Positions 50,860 to 63,480 of a DNA stretch of 64,000 bases are shown here, piece by piece (within the stretch, counting starts at the first letter, position 1; every line of letters starts with the position of its first letter). The translations under genes and the position numbers were made by a program. Under the pieces are notes generated by a model, which saw only the letters and a program-made list of their open reading frames with translations, did not search any database and was not told the DNA's origin. This DNA is from Paralvinella palmiformis (Eukaryota > Annelida > Polychaeta > Terebellida > Alvinellidae): NCBI GenBank assembly GCA_025642065.1, contig JAODUP010000126.1:917501-981500 (forward strand), written 5' to 3'.

Positions 50860-51000
50860 TGTCACTAGTCACAAGTGAGACATATGGACGAGAGGCGGAT
50901 AAGGACACAAATCCATCATGTATGGCTATAAGCCAGATCCGAACCCACAACCCGGAGGTTAGTAGTGTAGGATTTTAGCCACTGCACCATCAGAATGCCA
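50860..51000 (-). mobile_element. tRNA-SINE-like copy, family D
   Basis: On the - strand: GATGGTGCAGTGGCTAAAAT head and B-box-like GTGGGTTCGGATCTGGC, then a body with CCGCCTCTCGTCC. Confidence 0.45.
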
Positions 51001-51019
51001 TAGGATTATTTGTAAATAG

Positions 51020-51021
<2 letters not shown>

Positions 51022-51056
<35 letters not shown>
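51022..51056. repeat. (TA)n microsatellite
   Basis: TA tract; another longer one at 51414-51476. Confidence 0.95.
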
Positions 51057-51060
<4 letters not shown>

Positions 51061-51406
51061 CATATATCAGTCTATATTGAAACTAACATTAAAATAAAAT
51101 AGAGAGATAATTAAAATATATCAATTTATATTGGTTGTATCTACTAGTTGTGATATCAGCCCACACTTTGTTACAATTTGAAAGAATGTATGGCTAGATC
51201 AGTGTAGATTAATAGAATCTGAAATAAAACGTTAATGCTGCCACCTAGCGGTTAAATGCATTATTTTAATTTTATATTTAAAAGAAATTACATCATTACA
51301 TATAAAACACTTACGAGTGATCTATTTTAAATAATCAGGTATTACCTTATGTTTAGTCTTAACTGTATGAAAATGTTAATAAACCTTCGATAATATTATA
51401 TATAAT

Positions 51407-51413
<7 letters not shown>

Positions 51414-51476
<63 letters not shown>
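51414..51476. repeat. (TA)n microsatellite
   Basis: TA tract of about 31 units. Confidence 0.95.
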
Positions 51477-51480
<4 letters not shown>

Positions 51481-51852
51481 TATTCATATTTAATTTCAAA
51501 AAGAATCTATTTTGAATTCTCGAAATAAATATATTCCTTGACCAACTAAAACCTAAAAACAATACTAAAGAAAAGCAGAGTTTTACTTTGCTAAAATAGC
51601 GCAGAAATTTTAAATGCGTGTATTTCCCTTTCTGACGTATATGACCTCTTAAATGTGTACACATGTTAATATGTTAACTTTATAATTAACATAAATAATC
51701 ATAAGTTAATAAACAAAAAATCGATCGGTTGAGGATACTGAAGATGTAATGAATGATTATGAAAATTTGACATTTAAAAACTAATCGGTCGAATAAATGG
51801 GGCGCCTGGACCAATGGTAGAATTTTCTATTTTGATCTTTAGTGGCTATATG

Positions 51853-52040
51853 GGTGCCTCCATGGTCTAACTGGTAGCGCGTTGGACCACATATCACTGC
51901 CACCTGAGTTCGAATCTCGACGTGGGAATATCTGAAGGGTTTTTCATCCTTCACTTCTCTTCATTACGTTTGGAGGTCGCTCGGCCCATTTAGCCCACCA
52001 TGTGCACAAATGTGGCCGTAAAACACCAATCATCATCATC
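51853..52040 (+). mobile_element. tRNA-derived SINE family C, best copy
   Basis: Head TGCCTCCATGGTCTAACTGG with A-box-like TAACTGGTAGCGCG, B-box GAGTTCGAATCTCG, body CTTCACTTCTCTTCATTACG, end GTGCACAAATGTGGCCGTAA and a CATCAT tail. Confidence 0.75.
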
Positions 52041-52339
52041 AAGATGTTTGGTTTGATTATGACTAGACACCAATGTGAGACTTATGATGATTGGCTCTAA
52101 AATGAAGTATATTATATATCGCCTATTATGTAAAGATTTTTTGTTTCTAACATTTGAAGAGAAGAATAAATCTAATGTAGAGCCTAAAAGGAACAGTTGA
52201 CCTTCATTTCAAATTTTCAGGACTAATAAAACTATGTTCACACGAATTATAAATGATGTTAAAATATTGACACCAGCAACCACACATTAAATAATCCGGT
52301 TCGAAGTGCTGATGAATTGAGTAAATCTCGCGTGTAGGC

Positions 52340-52497
52340 GCCACCATTTTGAACCCAGAAACAGACCGGATGTTCCTGCATTCTGACGTCATTAAGTACA
52401 AGCTCTTTGTACAACCCGGTTATACCAATGTAAGCAAGTGCCAACCAAGCGTACAATTTCGGAACAAAAACGTATTGACGAATATTATATATTATAT
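52340..52497. repeat. Dispersed repeat K, copy 2
   Basis: Homologous to 6440-6588 (see that copy). Nothing coding. Confidence 0.5.
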
Positions 52498-52568
52498 TGA
52501 TCTAAAGAAAACTATATCGTGAAGTTCCCAATGAAAATCCTTTTGTACTCTTGTCTGTCAAATTTAAA

Positions 52569-53099
52569 TACATTAAAAGTTGGTTATAAATAAGTAGGAT
52601 ATAACGAAATGGTAGCTTAACTCGAAGTGGTTTGCTGGTCCTGCCAAAAATCCATTCACTCTCATAGTAAAGAAACTGGGATATAACTAAATTTATACAA
52701 CGAAAACTTGCTTAATACGAAGTGATATTTCGGTCCCCGCAGAATTGATTCAATAACAATCGCGCTGGTTATAACGAAATACGATATTTGAAATTTCAAC
52801 AATAACAAATTGTAACACATTTTGTTGAATGTGGAAATAAAAGATTAAATGAATTGTTGTTTTTCATCATCCAATCAGAGACTAGAAACATATTTACTCT
52901 ATGTCTTCCATTCATCGCTAAACAACTGGCAACATGTGACTAATGAGGGTTGTTTTTATCAATTATTGCTCATACATCGGTAACTAACATCTAATACATA
53001 CTTGACACTTAGATTTGAAAACTGGAATATTCGAAGTACCATTATAACGAAATGAATTCCAATTCCCATTTAATTTCGTTATAACGAACTTTTACTGTA
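52569..53099. mobile_element. TIR element with TA ends (Tc1/pogo-like MITE)
   Basis: Left end TACATTAAAAGTTGGTTATA; right end (complement) TACAGTAAAAGTTCGTTATA. Several ATAACGAAAT units lie inside both arms. About 530 bases, no transposase frame. Confidence 0.55.
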
Positions 53100-53116
53100 A
53101 ATGAACAGACGACGGG

Positions 53117-53257
53117 ATCAGTTAGTATTAGTTAGTATCAGTTAGTATTAGTTAGTATCAGTTAGTATTAGTTAGTATCAGTTAGTATTAGTTAGTATCA
53201 GTTAGTATTAGTTAGTATCAGTTAGTATTAGTTAGTATCAGTTAGTATCAGTTAGTA
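53117..53257. repeat. 10/20-bp tandem repeat (TTAGTATCAG type)
   Basis: Alternating TTAGTATTAG and TTAGTATCAG units, about 14 in all, starting 18 bases after the TIR element. Confidence 0.95.
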
Positions 53258-53577
53258 GGTTGAACACTGGTAAGATCATATGGGTATCTGTGAACTGACT
53301 TGATCTGGATCGAGATGGATATACGATCGTTGTCCCAATTGACGTCAGAGAAGGTGATCATTTGAGAATAACCATAACAATGACCCTCAAATAATTAGGA
53401 TTATTTCCTCATGTCTATGACGTCAAGTGGAGTTCGTAATTATTATTGGCGGATTTTGAGTCAATTCTATAAGTATTACATATTTATGACTTAATATCTG
53501 GGATTGAACTGTTCCATAACGGATGTTTACAGTACATGTTGCCTTCGTGTATCTTCTTATCGGGCCACGTGCCATAC

Positions 53578-53624
53578 TACTACTACTAATACTACTACTA
53601 CTACTATATAATAATAATAATAAC

Positions 53625-53668
<44 letters not shown>
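53578..53668. repeat. (ACT)n-(AAT)n microsatellite
   Basis: ACT units then AAT units. Confidence 0.9.
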
Positions 53669-53670
<2 letters not shown>

Positions 53671-54154
53671 TAATAACGCAATTTAAACTGATTCATTTTA
53701 TTACTAAAAGTCCAACGATTATTTACGTTTCATTTGTGCACCTAGTTCCTTATCTCCTTAAGTCTACCTGTGCACAAAACATTTACATTTCTATTTTCCC
53801 CCCAATCTCCTTGGAGCTCCTAAATGTGTCAGGATTTGGACTGTTTAAAGATTTGTAATTCACATTTTATTTTTAGTTCTTGCCTAAATAAATAATTTAA
53901 TTGAACATGTTTACCATCTTGCCGTGACGAAAAAATGACAAGCATGATTTATGTGAATACAATAACATTAAAACATCAGCTGGAATTCGTGTCTCTTTCT
54001 CTTGCATCTTTCACAAACACATGTTACTGAAATGTAAAAGTTTTTTTGTGGTTAATTGTAAAAATGTGTAATTTGTTCTTGCAAAAACGACAATAGATTT
54101 GTAGTTCTGAAAAGGTTAGATCCTGCCCATGTTCGTAAACATTCCAAACAAACT

Positions 54155-54383
54155 GGCAGGTATGCACGCATGCAGGCAGACAAGCAGGCAGACAAGCAGA
54201 CAGGCAGGCAGTTCGCGAGGAACATACAATTATACATACAAACATACATATGTACGAACACACGTACAAACGTACGTACATACATACATATCTACGAACG
54301 TACGTACACACATACAAACAAGAATACAAACATGTGTAGAAATAAACATACAGATACACAATCATACAAACAACCGCCCCACC

Positions 54384-54432
<49 letters not shown>
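54155..54432. repeat. GCAGACAA / ACATACAA tetranucleotide field and (TA)n
   Basis: CAGG/CAGA units 54160-54215, ACATACAA/ACGTACAA units 54225-54375, CA then TA 54384-54432. Confidence 0.9.
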
Positions 54433-54435
<3 letters not shown>

Positions 54436-54649
54436 GATAACCTATCTACCTTCGTACACATAACAGCAGAAAAGGTTATATTTATAGATTTACCTCATTA
54501 CGAATACCGTTAATCCTGGATGACGAGGCAAATACTGAATTACATCCATCATACAAGAGTAACAGTATTTTATCCATGAAAGGCTACGGTAAATTATCAT
54601 AAACGCCATTTACGTATAATATTTATAAAGCTACTCTCAGGCACCATGA

Positions 54650-54741
54650 TGACTCACTCACTCACTCACTCACTCACTCACTCACTCACTCACTCACTCA
54701 CTCACTCACTCACTCACTCACTCACTCACTCACTCACTCAG
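54650..54741. repeat. (ACTC)n tetranucleotide array
   Basis: About 22 perfect units; the third ACTC array of the window. Confidence 0.95.
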
Positions 54742-55289
54742 CTATTGAGCAATTTATAAATTCACTCTTTCTTCATTTCCTCGAAATATATAGAAACAAT
54801 CAGATGATCCAGATGACACAAAATCGAAGAGAAAATAAAGGGTGACAAGTGTCAGACGTGTCAGTAGTGTCAACAACAAAAGATATCTCAGTCACATGTC
54901 ATCTGACAAAGGAATCAATTAATCACGACATTTTTACTGATCAACCAATAAATTGGAGATTAGCCGAGTGAAAGTCACTGTAAGAGGTCATATCTTCCCA
55001 AATGACAATAAACTGGTCACATAATGTTGTATTATGGTGACGGTGTCTAATTATTGTAAGTAGTGTTAGTGGGTTATAAGTGACGGGAAATGGTGGCCTG
55101 AATGGTGTGCGTGTGTTTGTGCGTGCGTGTGGTGTGCGCGCGTGGGCGTGTGTCTTAGGATACATATCTATGGTGGAACTGGCTCAGATTATCTAAATAT
55201 CTAAATATCCTTTAAAACTTACATAAATCTATACATCAATAAATCTATACATACTTCAACCTTAACATACAAAACACCTACACATACAT

Positions 55290-55291
55290 AC

Positions 55292-55358
<67 letters not shown>
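55290..55358. repeat. (TA)n microsatellite
   Basis: TA tract of about 34 units; a second lies at 55492-55537. Confidence 0.95.
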
Positions 55359-55360
<2 letters not shown>

Positions 55361-55488
55361 ACCATGGCTACTCATCAACTTGTGGAGACCAGCTAATCTG
55401 CCTTTTCTAAGTACATAGGGAAGCGGTTATATGTAGGCTACGTGCAGACAGCTCTCTCTGTATCTGCGTGTGCGTTCATGCGTATATC

Positions 55489-55539
<51 letters not shown>

Positions 55540-56299
55540 ATTAATATATTATGAAAATGTTGTTAGGTTCGACGTTGGGTTTCTGTCTGTCTGTCTATCC
55601 GTGTGTCTGTCTATCTGTAGGTCTGTCTATTTATCTTTCTAACTGATTGTTTGTTTGTCTGTTTGACTGTCTGTTTCTATGACGACAGAGAACGACAACA
55701 ACAACTACTCCAACATGGCGACACTGGGCACTTGAAATGAAATCAATTTTTCGTGCTTTCTTCTACATGTGACAATATAATATTAATCATCTAAGTCAAG
55801 CTTTATCCAGACATTGTTCGCCCAGTTCACGACGGAGATGTCTTCTTATACTAACATCGATTAAGACACTTACAGATGATGTGTTGGCGCGACGACATTT
55901 GGCCATTATCACAAATATTGACTCGCACTTTCTTTGTCTTTTTAAGTGCCGTTCACCCACCGGCTGGCCAACCCGTTCGTTCCTTCCCGTCACTTATCCG
56001 TTATAATAAAAAAATACAAAAACGACGTAAACATCCTTATTTTGATTGTCTTCTGTTGTGTGTCTGTAAAATAAATCAGAGGAAATGGGTCAATAAACGA
56101 AGAAAATGAACCAATGGCAGAGAGATGGTAACTATCCTCACCCAATTGAACGACGCGAAGATGGTACGAAGAGAGAATGTTACGAAGGAAATGGAACGAA
56201 TTATTTCTTACGACAGGTGGACGCAATTCTTAAAATATGCTCGGAACATCTCCTGTCACATAACCAACTGTTATCATCGTCGTCGTCATCATCATTATC

Positions 56300-56331
<32 letters not shown>

Positions 56332-56730
56332 CATTACCACCGTATTAATTATTTTTCTTATCACCCTCGTAAAATAACAATGTTGCTAGTTTTATGTTAT
56401 TCTTCCTGTTATTGTTATTGGTATGTTTGTTTACGTATTACTGTTATTGCATATAATGTTATTTTATTGATATTTTTATTGAGAGATAATATTGATGTTA
56501 TAGATGTTTTTGGAAATTTGTTAAATGTATAGCTATTATAATCCCGACGTGTCATTCGCAGTATCGGAGATCTGCCTGAAATCCGCTGTTCTCGACCATG
56601 GGTCAAATAGATCAAGTGGATAGGCGCTTTAATTTAGATCCCACCACACCTAACTGCATATACTTAGGGACGCTAAATTAGGCGTGAATGAACGTTCACT
56701 TAGTGATGAACGGAAACGTATGAGGATTAG
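55540..56730. other. Non-coding stretch with TGTC and CAT repeats
   Basis: TGTC-type units 55580-55670 and a CAT-rich run 56275-56340. Frames over 55796-56109 have no domain or splice support. Confidence 0.4.
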
Positions 56731-57104
56731 CTGTTAGGTTCGAGTAAATCATAGTATTTATTCAGGTTTCAGACGATATTTCGTTCTAGTCCAGTAATAA
56801 TCCATTGTGCGGTATTGCTACTTTGTTTTTATTTTAGTTAAATCACTTCAGTGAGTCCATACTGTGTTAGTGTACATTCTCTTTGTTATGAACAAACTGT
56901 AATGTTTGTTAACACGCTGAGGGTATATAAAAGGCTTGAATTTTCACTTAGGTTAGAAAAACTTCGACGCCAGACCAGTCGGACGTGTATTGATACATGG
57001 TTCATATAGGTAGGATTTATTCAGTTATTCGAACCCAGAATAAAGCTGAGGTCAGCATCTGAGGTGTCGAAATGTTTTATATACAGGTTTCTTTTGGACC
57101 ACAG
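56731..57104 (+). mobile_element. LTR-like block (possible solo LTR)
   Basis: Begins TGTTAGGTTCGAG and ends near GGACCACA. Internally TATATAAAAGG (56924-56934) followed about 115 bases later by AATAAAGC (57039-57046) gives the promoter-then-polyA order of U3-R-U5. No internal retroelement genes or second LTR were found; a genuine promoter is the alternative. Confidence 0.3.
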
Positions 57105-57307
57105 AAAATTACTGTTGAATGTAAACTGTGGTGTCAAAATGGTTTATGATATGTATGTAGCAAGTCACCATTGAAAAGTCGCCACACACGGTTCGAGATT
57201 CTCTGTGCCTGTGCCTTATTATACACAACTAAAACACATATTGCCCGTGACAGAGATTGAGGTTCGTGTTTACTTTTTACCAATTTCGTAATATTTGATA
57301 TAAAGGG

Positions 57308-58497
57308 TTAGTGACGAATAGGTCATAGAATTTTTGGATTTGTATGCTTATGAGGTATTTGACCCTCCAGCAAATATCAAAGGCATTTATGCTGGAGTCT
57401 GAGATGTTCTTCTGTGGAGACTGTGTTTCAGGTCATGCGTTCTAAGAAAAGTTGATCTAGAGCTGTATATTCCGTGCACTATTTGCGTCTTTGGAGGCAC
57501 GCCGTTTAGGTGTCTGGCCTGGTTATCCAGCATTTATATGACTATCAGGCACAGTACGCTCTTAAAGCATGTACTCCTGACTCAGGAATAGAAACAATGC
57601 ATCGCATCTCGAGCGGTGGCATTGGACACAGCTCGTGTGGTTGGTGTGTTTTATATAACATCTTTAGTGGTATATATAATTCACCTTAGTTGTTTGTGGG
57701 AATAGAATTATCTTTCCTAGGTCCAGTTATGTCCAGTCTGTACTATGACATTCAAGGCTAACCTTAGTCTCCTTGTCATTAATAAAACCCTATATTATAA
57801 TTATAGTTTGTATAGCAGACATTAGGTCTGATTTGAAAATGTTAATATATAGAACGGCAATTCCGCCATAACGGTCTGCTAAAGCGCCGATGTAAATTGT
57901 TATAATAGTGACGAGTAGGTCATAGTATTTATTGGATTTGTATGTTTATGAGGTATTTGAACCTCCAGCAAATATTACAAAGCATATTATGCTGCGGTTG
58001 AGAAAGTTCCGTTTTCTATGCGTTCAAGAAAAGTTGATCTAGAGCTGTATATTCCATGTACTATTTGCGTCTTTGGAGGCACGCCGTTTAGGTGTCTGGC
58101 CTGGTTATCCAGCATTTAAATGACTGTAGCAGGCACAGTACGCTCTTAAAGCATTATAAGTACTCCTGACTCAGGAATAGAAACACTGCATCGCATCTCG
58201 AGCGGTGGCATTGGACACAGTTCGCGCGGTTGGTGTGTTTTATATAACAAGTTTACTTGTATATATAATTCACCTTGGTTGTTTGTGGGAATAGAATTAT
58301 CTTTCCTAGGTCCAGTTATGTCCAGTCTGTACTATGACATTCAAGATTAGCTCTAATCTGCTTGTCATAAATAACATTTAAGAACTACAATAGTTAGAAT
58401 AGCATAAATTAGGTCAGGTTTGAAAATGCTAACATAGTTCAAACAGTATCGAAGCTATGACGCGCTAATATGGTCTGCTTCAGCGCAGATGTCAGTC
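57308..58497. repeat. Tandem duplication, two copies of about 590 bases
   Basis: Copy 1 57308-57895, copy 2 57909-58497. Long identical runs include AAAAGTTGATCTAGAGCTGT, TTTGCGTCTTTGGAGGCACG and CGCATCTCGAGCGGTGGCAT. Copies differ by scattered substitutions and small indels, so the duplication is not recent. Confidence 0.85.
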
Positions 58498-58639
58498 TTT
58501 TAATAGCAATTAAGCTAAATAGTTTTAATAGTAGTCGCTTCGTGACGCCTGCCCGTTGTAAAAACTGATCTTTGAAGACAGTAACAATTGGGTTATATAG
58601 TTTATATAGTATTGCTTTGAAGAAAGATACAGCACGCAC

Positions 58640-58640
58640 G

Positions 58641-58679
<39 letters not shown>

Positions 58680-58770
58680 TGACTGAATCAATGGGGGACT
58701 CTTCTTCTACACACACACACACATACATTCATACACACACAAACACATACAGAGAGAGAGAGAGAGAGAA
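58640..58770. repeat. (GA)n, conserved flank, (CA)n and (GA)n
   Basis: GA 58641-58676, then AACTGACTGAATCAATGGGG and ACTCTTCTTC as at 45347-45380, then CA and GA units. Confidence 0.85.
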
Positions 58771-59072
58771 AGATGACAATAATACAAGAAACAATAATGT
58801 ACTTTGTACAGAGGTCATGATCACATGAATGGTTCTTCCTCTGGTGACCTTCATTTCGTGTCGTATTCGCTGATTTGAAGCCGAATTCCAAACATCGAAT
58901 TAGCCACGCGATTATTAACTGACAATGGGAAGACATGTATTTATCTATAGATGACATGTGTTAGTCCTAGGGTTCGTACTGATGACTAATTTAGCCAGTT
59001 TACGATCAGGTACAGTAGTTCCCTTGGCTTCTTGTCTAAGCTCTTTTTTGTGGAACTGCGTTGGAAGTACCC

Positions 59073-59077
<5 letters not shown>

Positions 59078-59104
<27 letters not shown>

Positions 59105-59196
59105 TGGGGGGGCGAGTGAGAGAGAGAGAGGCAGAGAGAGTGAGAGAGAGCTAGAAATAGCGGGGGGAGGGAGAAGGGAGAGGGAGAGAGAGATTG
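59078..59196. repeat. GA-rich purine tract
   Basis: GA units with G runs over about 120 bases. Confidence 0.9.
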
Positions 59197-59239
59197 GAGG
59201 TCCTACTTCGTCCTATCTAATATGGTATTATCTGGCCAC

Positions 59240-59775
59240 CGATTTGATGGCAAACAGGTCGAACTTCCGGTCTGGGCAATAAGGAACGCAGACTGCTAAA
59301 ATCAGCCTTATAAACACGGTTAATTCTTGTTGTTGTCATTGCATAAAACCTGGACGTGGAAGTAATACAAAAAGAATATCTTTTCATCGGTAAATACAAA
59401 GAACACATTTAAAATAGCTGTTAAAGCGTTTTTTTGGGCGGGAAATTACACTTAACTATTATTATTATTAACCTATTCGACAACCCTCGGACTGTCTCTG
59501 GCGTTTGATCCCAGCTAGACTTGATCTACGAACTTCCATAAAAATACATTTACATATTTGATGGCACATAACAGAACAGGAGTAACAGAGATTCTCTGCA
59601 CACACGGGATTATAATGCACACATCAGAATAAATTTCCGCACTCATAGATTCAAAACCTGAAGCGCAGCCGCTTCAAAGTTTCGTTTTGCCACTACCGGA
59701 AGTCAGCCCTGTTTGGCCATGACGGCTTAATAAAACACCAGTGAGTGCTCGGTCTAGTTTTCTTTCAGGTCCATT
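59240..59775 (+). mobile_element. TIR element family E, longest copy
   Basis: The left part (TTTGATGGCAAACAGGTCGA, ACTTCCGGTCTGGG) is the reverse complement of 1-260; the right part matches 8309-8655. The two arms meet at GGCGGGAAATT near 59439. The right tip CTTTCAGGTCCA is slightly diverged and the left tip is lost. Confidence 0.6.
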
Positions 59776-60364
59776 TTAACGGTTTCCTATCTTTCCTGTT
59801 GAAGGAATTTTCTGGAGCGATTTTGTCGATTACGATCTTTGTATTTAGTCCATATTCAACTTATCGGGTTTGTTAAACAACGTATCTGCAGTCGACTTGA
59901 TCGTGTTAAATATTGCAGTCAGAGATTTGCGCTCGAAATGTTCCATGGGCGCAGACATCTTTCGAACTCTCCGTAATGGAGGTGTTGATGTGATGTTTCC
60001 CTGCTTAGGCGCCACTGACGAGTGATTGATTGTGAAATGATATCGTTGGAGATATTGTTAATAACCAACAATACCATCAAACATTCTACTACGAAGTACC
60101 GACACCATCTAATATTAACATAGTTTGCTCCAAATTATATAATAATTATACAAAATAGAATCTAGAAGTGGAGTGTTCACCATCAATTAAAAATTACATA
60201 TCCATTATTAATGATGTTAAATGAGTGTTATCGTCCTCTTGTTATGTATTGGTGCATCGTATTTTCTCTGACAACAATTGTCTTCTGATATGCATCTGAA
60301 TTAATTAACCTCTATATAATAAAACCTGGACCGATTTTTTAAATAAATTTTATTATACAGCTTC

Positions 60365-60645
60365 ATAATAATGGCCGAAATGGCAGTTATTTTACGTGAC
60401 TTAGCTACCTCGAATGGGGGAGACGTGTATGGTTTTTAATTTACTGCTTTACCACGATGACTAATTATAAATAAATTTGGAATTTAGAATAGATTACATG
60501 GTCTGTGGAGAAAACCTTGCTAGTCTCCTGGTTGGATAAAAAAACTCCTCTCACTATAGTGCCACGGCTGGGATTCGAACCTCCGACCTTCCGTACAGTA
60601 TGATCATGAGTAGGAAAGTCCCACGCTCTTACCCTGTAGGTCATA
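60365..60645 (-). mobile_element. tRNA-derived SINE family B, uninterrupted copy
   Basis: On the - strand: TATGACCTACAGGGTAAGAG head, B-box GGTTCGAATCCCAG, TTTATCCAACCAGGAGACTA, end AACTGCCATTTCGGCCATTA. This copy defines the family order. Confidence 0.75.
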
Positions 60646-60988
60646 GAAGTGGTATTAGGTATTACATAATCTCCGTGAAATGAACGTCGGATTTATTGTA
60701 GTGGTTTTATGCGACGAATAACAACCGGGGACGAAATACCCACCATAACAACATACCAACTTTAGAAAGTTTTGTTTTCTAATTCAAATCTGGTTAGCTT
60801 CATACTTGAGATTTGTTGATGTTAAGTTTAGACTAGTATGGTGATTTCATTTAATTTCAGTTGATAAATGTGTTAATTTTAATTCAACGGAAATATACCA
60901 GTATAACATATAATGTACCAAACCATGAGATAATAAATATCTACCTACAACTTCTATTTAAGATGCTTCCATTGAGGTTCTGGACCGA

Positions 60989-61400
60989 ATGGTACTGGCC
61001 AGCTTAATGGTGCTGGTCAGCGTAATGGTGCTCCGAATTATGCTAGTTTATGTGGTGCTGTACTATGTGGTGCTAGTTTATGTGGTGCTGTACTATGTGG
61101 TGCTAGTTTATGTGGTGCTGTACTGTGTGTTGCTAGTTTATGTGGTGCTGTACTGTGTGTTGCTAGTTTATGTGGTGCTGTACTGTGTGCTGCTCGTTTA
61201 AGTGTTGCTGTACTGTGTGGTGCTAGTTTATGTAGTGCTATACTGTGTGGTGCTGTACTGTGTGGTGCTAGTCTATGCTGTGCTGTACTGTGTGCTGCTC
61301 GTTTATGTGGTGCTGTACTATGTGGTGCTAGTCTATGTTATGCTGTACTGTGTGCTGGTCGTTTATGTGGTGCTGTCATATATGGTGCTATATTGTGTGT
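60989..61400. repeat. 30-bp minisatellite (GTGCTGTACTGTG / GTGCTAGTTTATG)
   Basis: About 13 units built from two related 15-bp halves. The length keeps frame, so a Val/Leu/Tyr-rich false protein runs through it. Confidence 0.9.
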
Positions 61401-62069
61401 CTCTGTTTTGAAGCTGGTCTGTTTGGTGATATGTTTTGCGATGTTGGTCTGTGTATTGGTAGTAGATGTGGTGCTACATTGTGTCTCGTATACTGTATTC
61501 AACCCAGATGTAAGTCGGTCGGTCGCTCGGTTATTTGATCATTTTGATATCCACACACACACATTTTATGTCATTTGTTCTGCAGCTCACCGGAATGGTG
61601 AATCGAATCTAGAAGTGTAAAGTTTTCAGCTGACACACTACCATTATATTACTATATCAGGTACCAACCAACAACAAGACCCTCACATTCCTAATCATAA
61701 AGACATTAAATGTCTAGGTAACATCACTGAGTTATTGATAATATGATAAAGTCTAGGCTAACTGACTGACAGGTATTTATAACATAATATCTCACCTGAA
61801 CTACAGGTCATCCACTGATTGATAACATGTTATCATATGTCGCATCAATGGCATTATAAAAAAGTTCGTTTTATATATTAATACATCATACTTTATTGTT
61901 TTGCATTCTATCACGGGTTATTAATTACCATATGGAATGTTTAATATATATATATTTTGTCACGAGAAATACTACGTATATGAAATAAGTGAACCTGATA
62001 ATGTATTTTGTAATCACGAAAACAAGTATAATGTGACGTGTATGAGTGTGTTTGTTTATAAAGATAATT

Positions 62070-62082
62070 ATTATATATAAAT

Positions 62083-62146
<64 letters not shown>
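62070..62146. repeat. (TA)n microsatellite
   Basis: TA tract with a few ATAT slips at the left end. Confidence 0.95.
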
Positions 62147-62150
<4 letters not shown>

Positions 62151-62475
62151 CAAAAACAATAGCAAATTAATTTATCAGTAAAATAATTCAGAAGTGGGTC
62201 ATCTAAATATAACAATTCACTATAAGTGACACAAAAAAGACTTTGTTAGGTATATTACAGCCAAGAATTGATAGATTAATAAAATAAAGTCTAAAAAGGA
62301 AATTATTACTAATTGAATGTAAGCAAAAATCAGAATAAATTCAGATCAATACTCGTAACGGCGATACGACACGACTCAACCCATAACAATTTCGACCTTT
62401 TCGTGTTTTCATCAATTGATACACTCAGGTCTTCAATGTAGGACACGGCTACTAATAGGATTTTTATTAGTTTCC

Positions 62476-62735
62476 TGCAGGATTTACTGCAGGATTTTAA
62501 AGATGTTGCTGAAAACGCATTTGTTCTCCAGCCATTTCTTTTTTTCTTTTTCTTAGTCAGTTTTATATATATATTCCAATTTAGCTTTCTATAAATATAT
62601 TATTATGAAATAATCGTATTTTATGTATATATGGTTTTTTTCTATAAGTTTATGTACAGCGCTTTTGAACAGACTTTAATTATGAAAAGAGCGCTTTATA
62701 AGTTTGATATTACAATAATAATAATAATTTACTGC
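62476..62735 (+). mobile_element. LINE 3' tail with AAT end
   Basis: MLLKTHLFSSHF can be read at about 62502-62537, the ending of non-LTR ORF2 proteins. It is followed by ACAGCGCTTTTGAACAG and GAGCGCTTTATAAGTTTGAT, a typical 3' UTR, and an AAT run. Confidence 0.5.
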
Positions 62736-62871
62736 AGAACATATGGTTTTCTCCTAATAAGCAGCATAAATGATGTTGCGGATGATGGCTGATCGTCTTA
62801 ATATAATTATTTATGAGCTGTAATATTTAGCAAAATATTCGGTATTCATGGGCATTCAATTAGGTAGTTGA

Positions 62872-63480
62872 TTGGATCAAAACAGTTTTAACAGCTCGTC
62901 TACCAGGAGTACAAAACAAGGCTGCTCGTCTAATTACCCGCACTCGGACGAGGGAACACTCACTCCAGTGTTGAAATCCCTACATTGGCTACCGGTGGTG
63001 TACAGACCTCTGTACAAGCTCCTCATGCATACATACAAAGCGCTCAATAGCACAGCTCCTGTATATCTGGAGGATACCGTACCATCCAAGACGTTCACTG
63101 AGATCGGAGTCAGGTTGCCTGCTATGTGTACCAAAGACACGTACGGCAACCTATGGAAATAGCTGTTTCAGTAAGTCAGCTGCCTCCCTGTGGAACAATT
63201 TACCAATGATAACTAGTCAGTCCAAGTCCATCAACTTGTTCAAGAAGAATGCTAAGACGCATTTCATTGATATTGTATATTCATAGCCATGTTATCATTT
63301 TTTTAATGTTTAAATCTAAAATTGTTTATAATGTGTTTAAGGTCTATACTTGTTACATGTTTAACTACTTATTTTATCTGTAAAGCGATTTAGGGTAATT
63401 TTAGTCCAATTATATAGAGCTCTATATAAAATTGTTGTATTATAATAATGATAATAATAATAATAGTAATAATAATAACA
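62872..63480 (+). pseudogene. LINE ORF2 C-terminus and 3' UTR, frameshifted
   Basis: Pieces in order: VQNKAARLITRTRTREH, then (+ frameshift) TPVLKSLHWLPVVYRPLYKL and HTYKALNSTAPVYLEDTV, then after a stop FSKSAASLWNNLPMITSQSK and LFKKNAKTHFIDIVYS. This is the conserved end of a non-LTR retrotransposon ORF2 (after the RT domain). The 3' UTR with GTAAAGCGATTTAGGG and an ATA microsatellite follows. At least two frame breaks make it dead. Confidence 0.8.
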
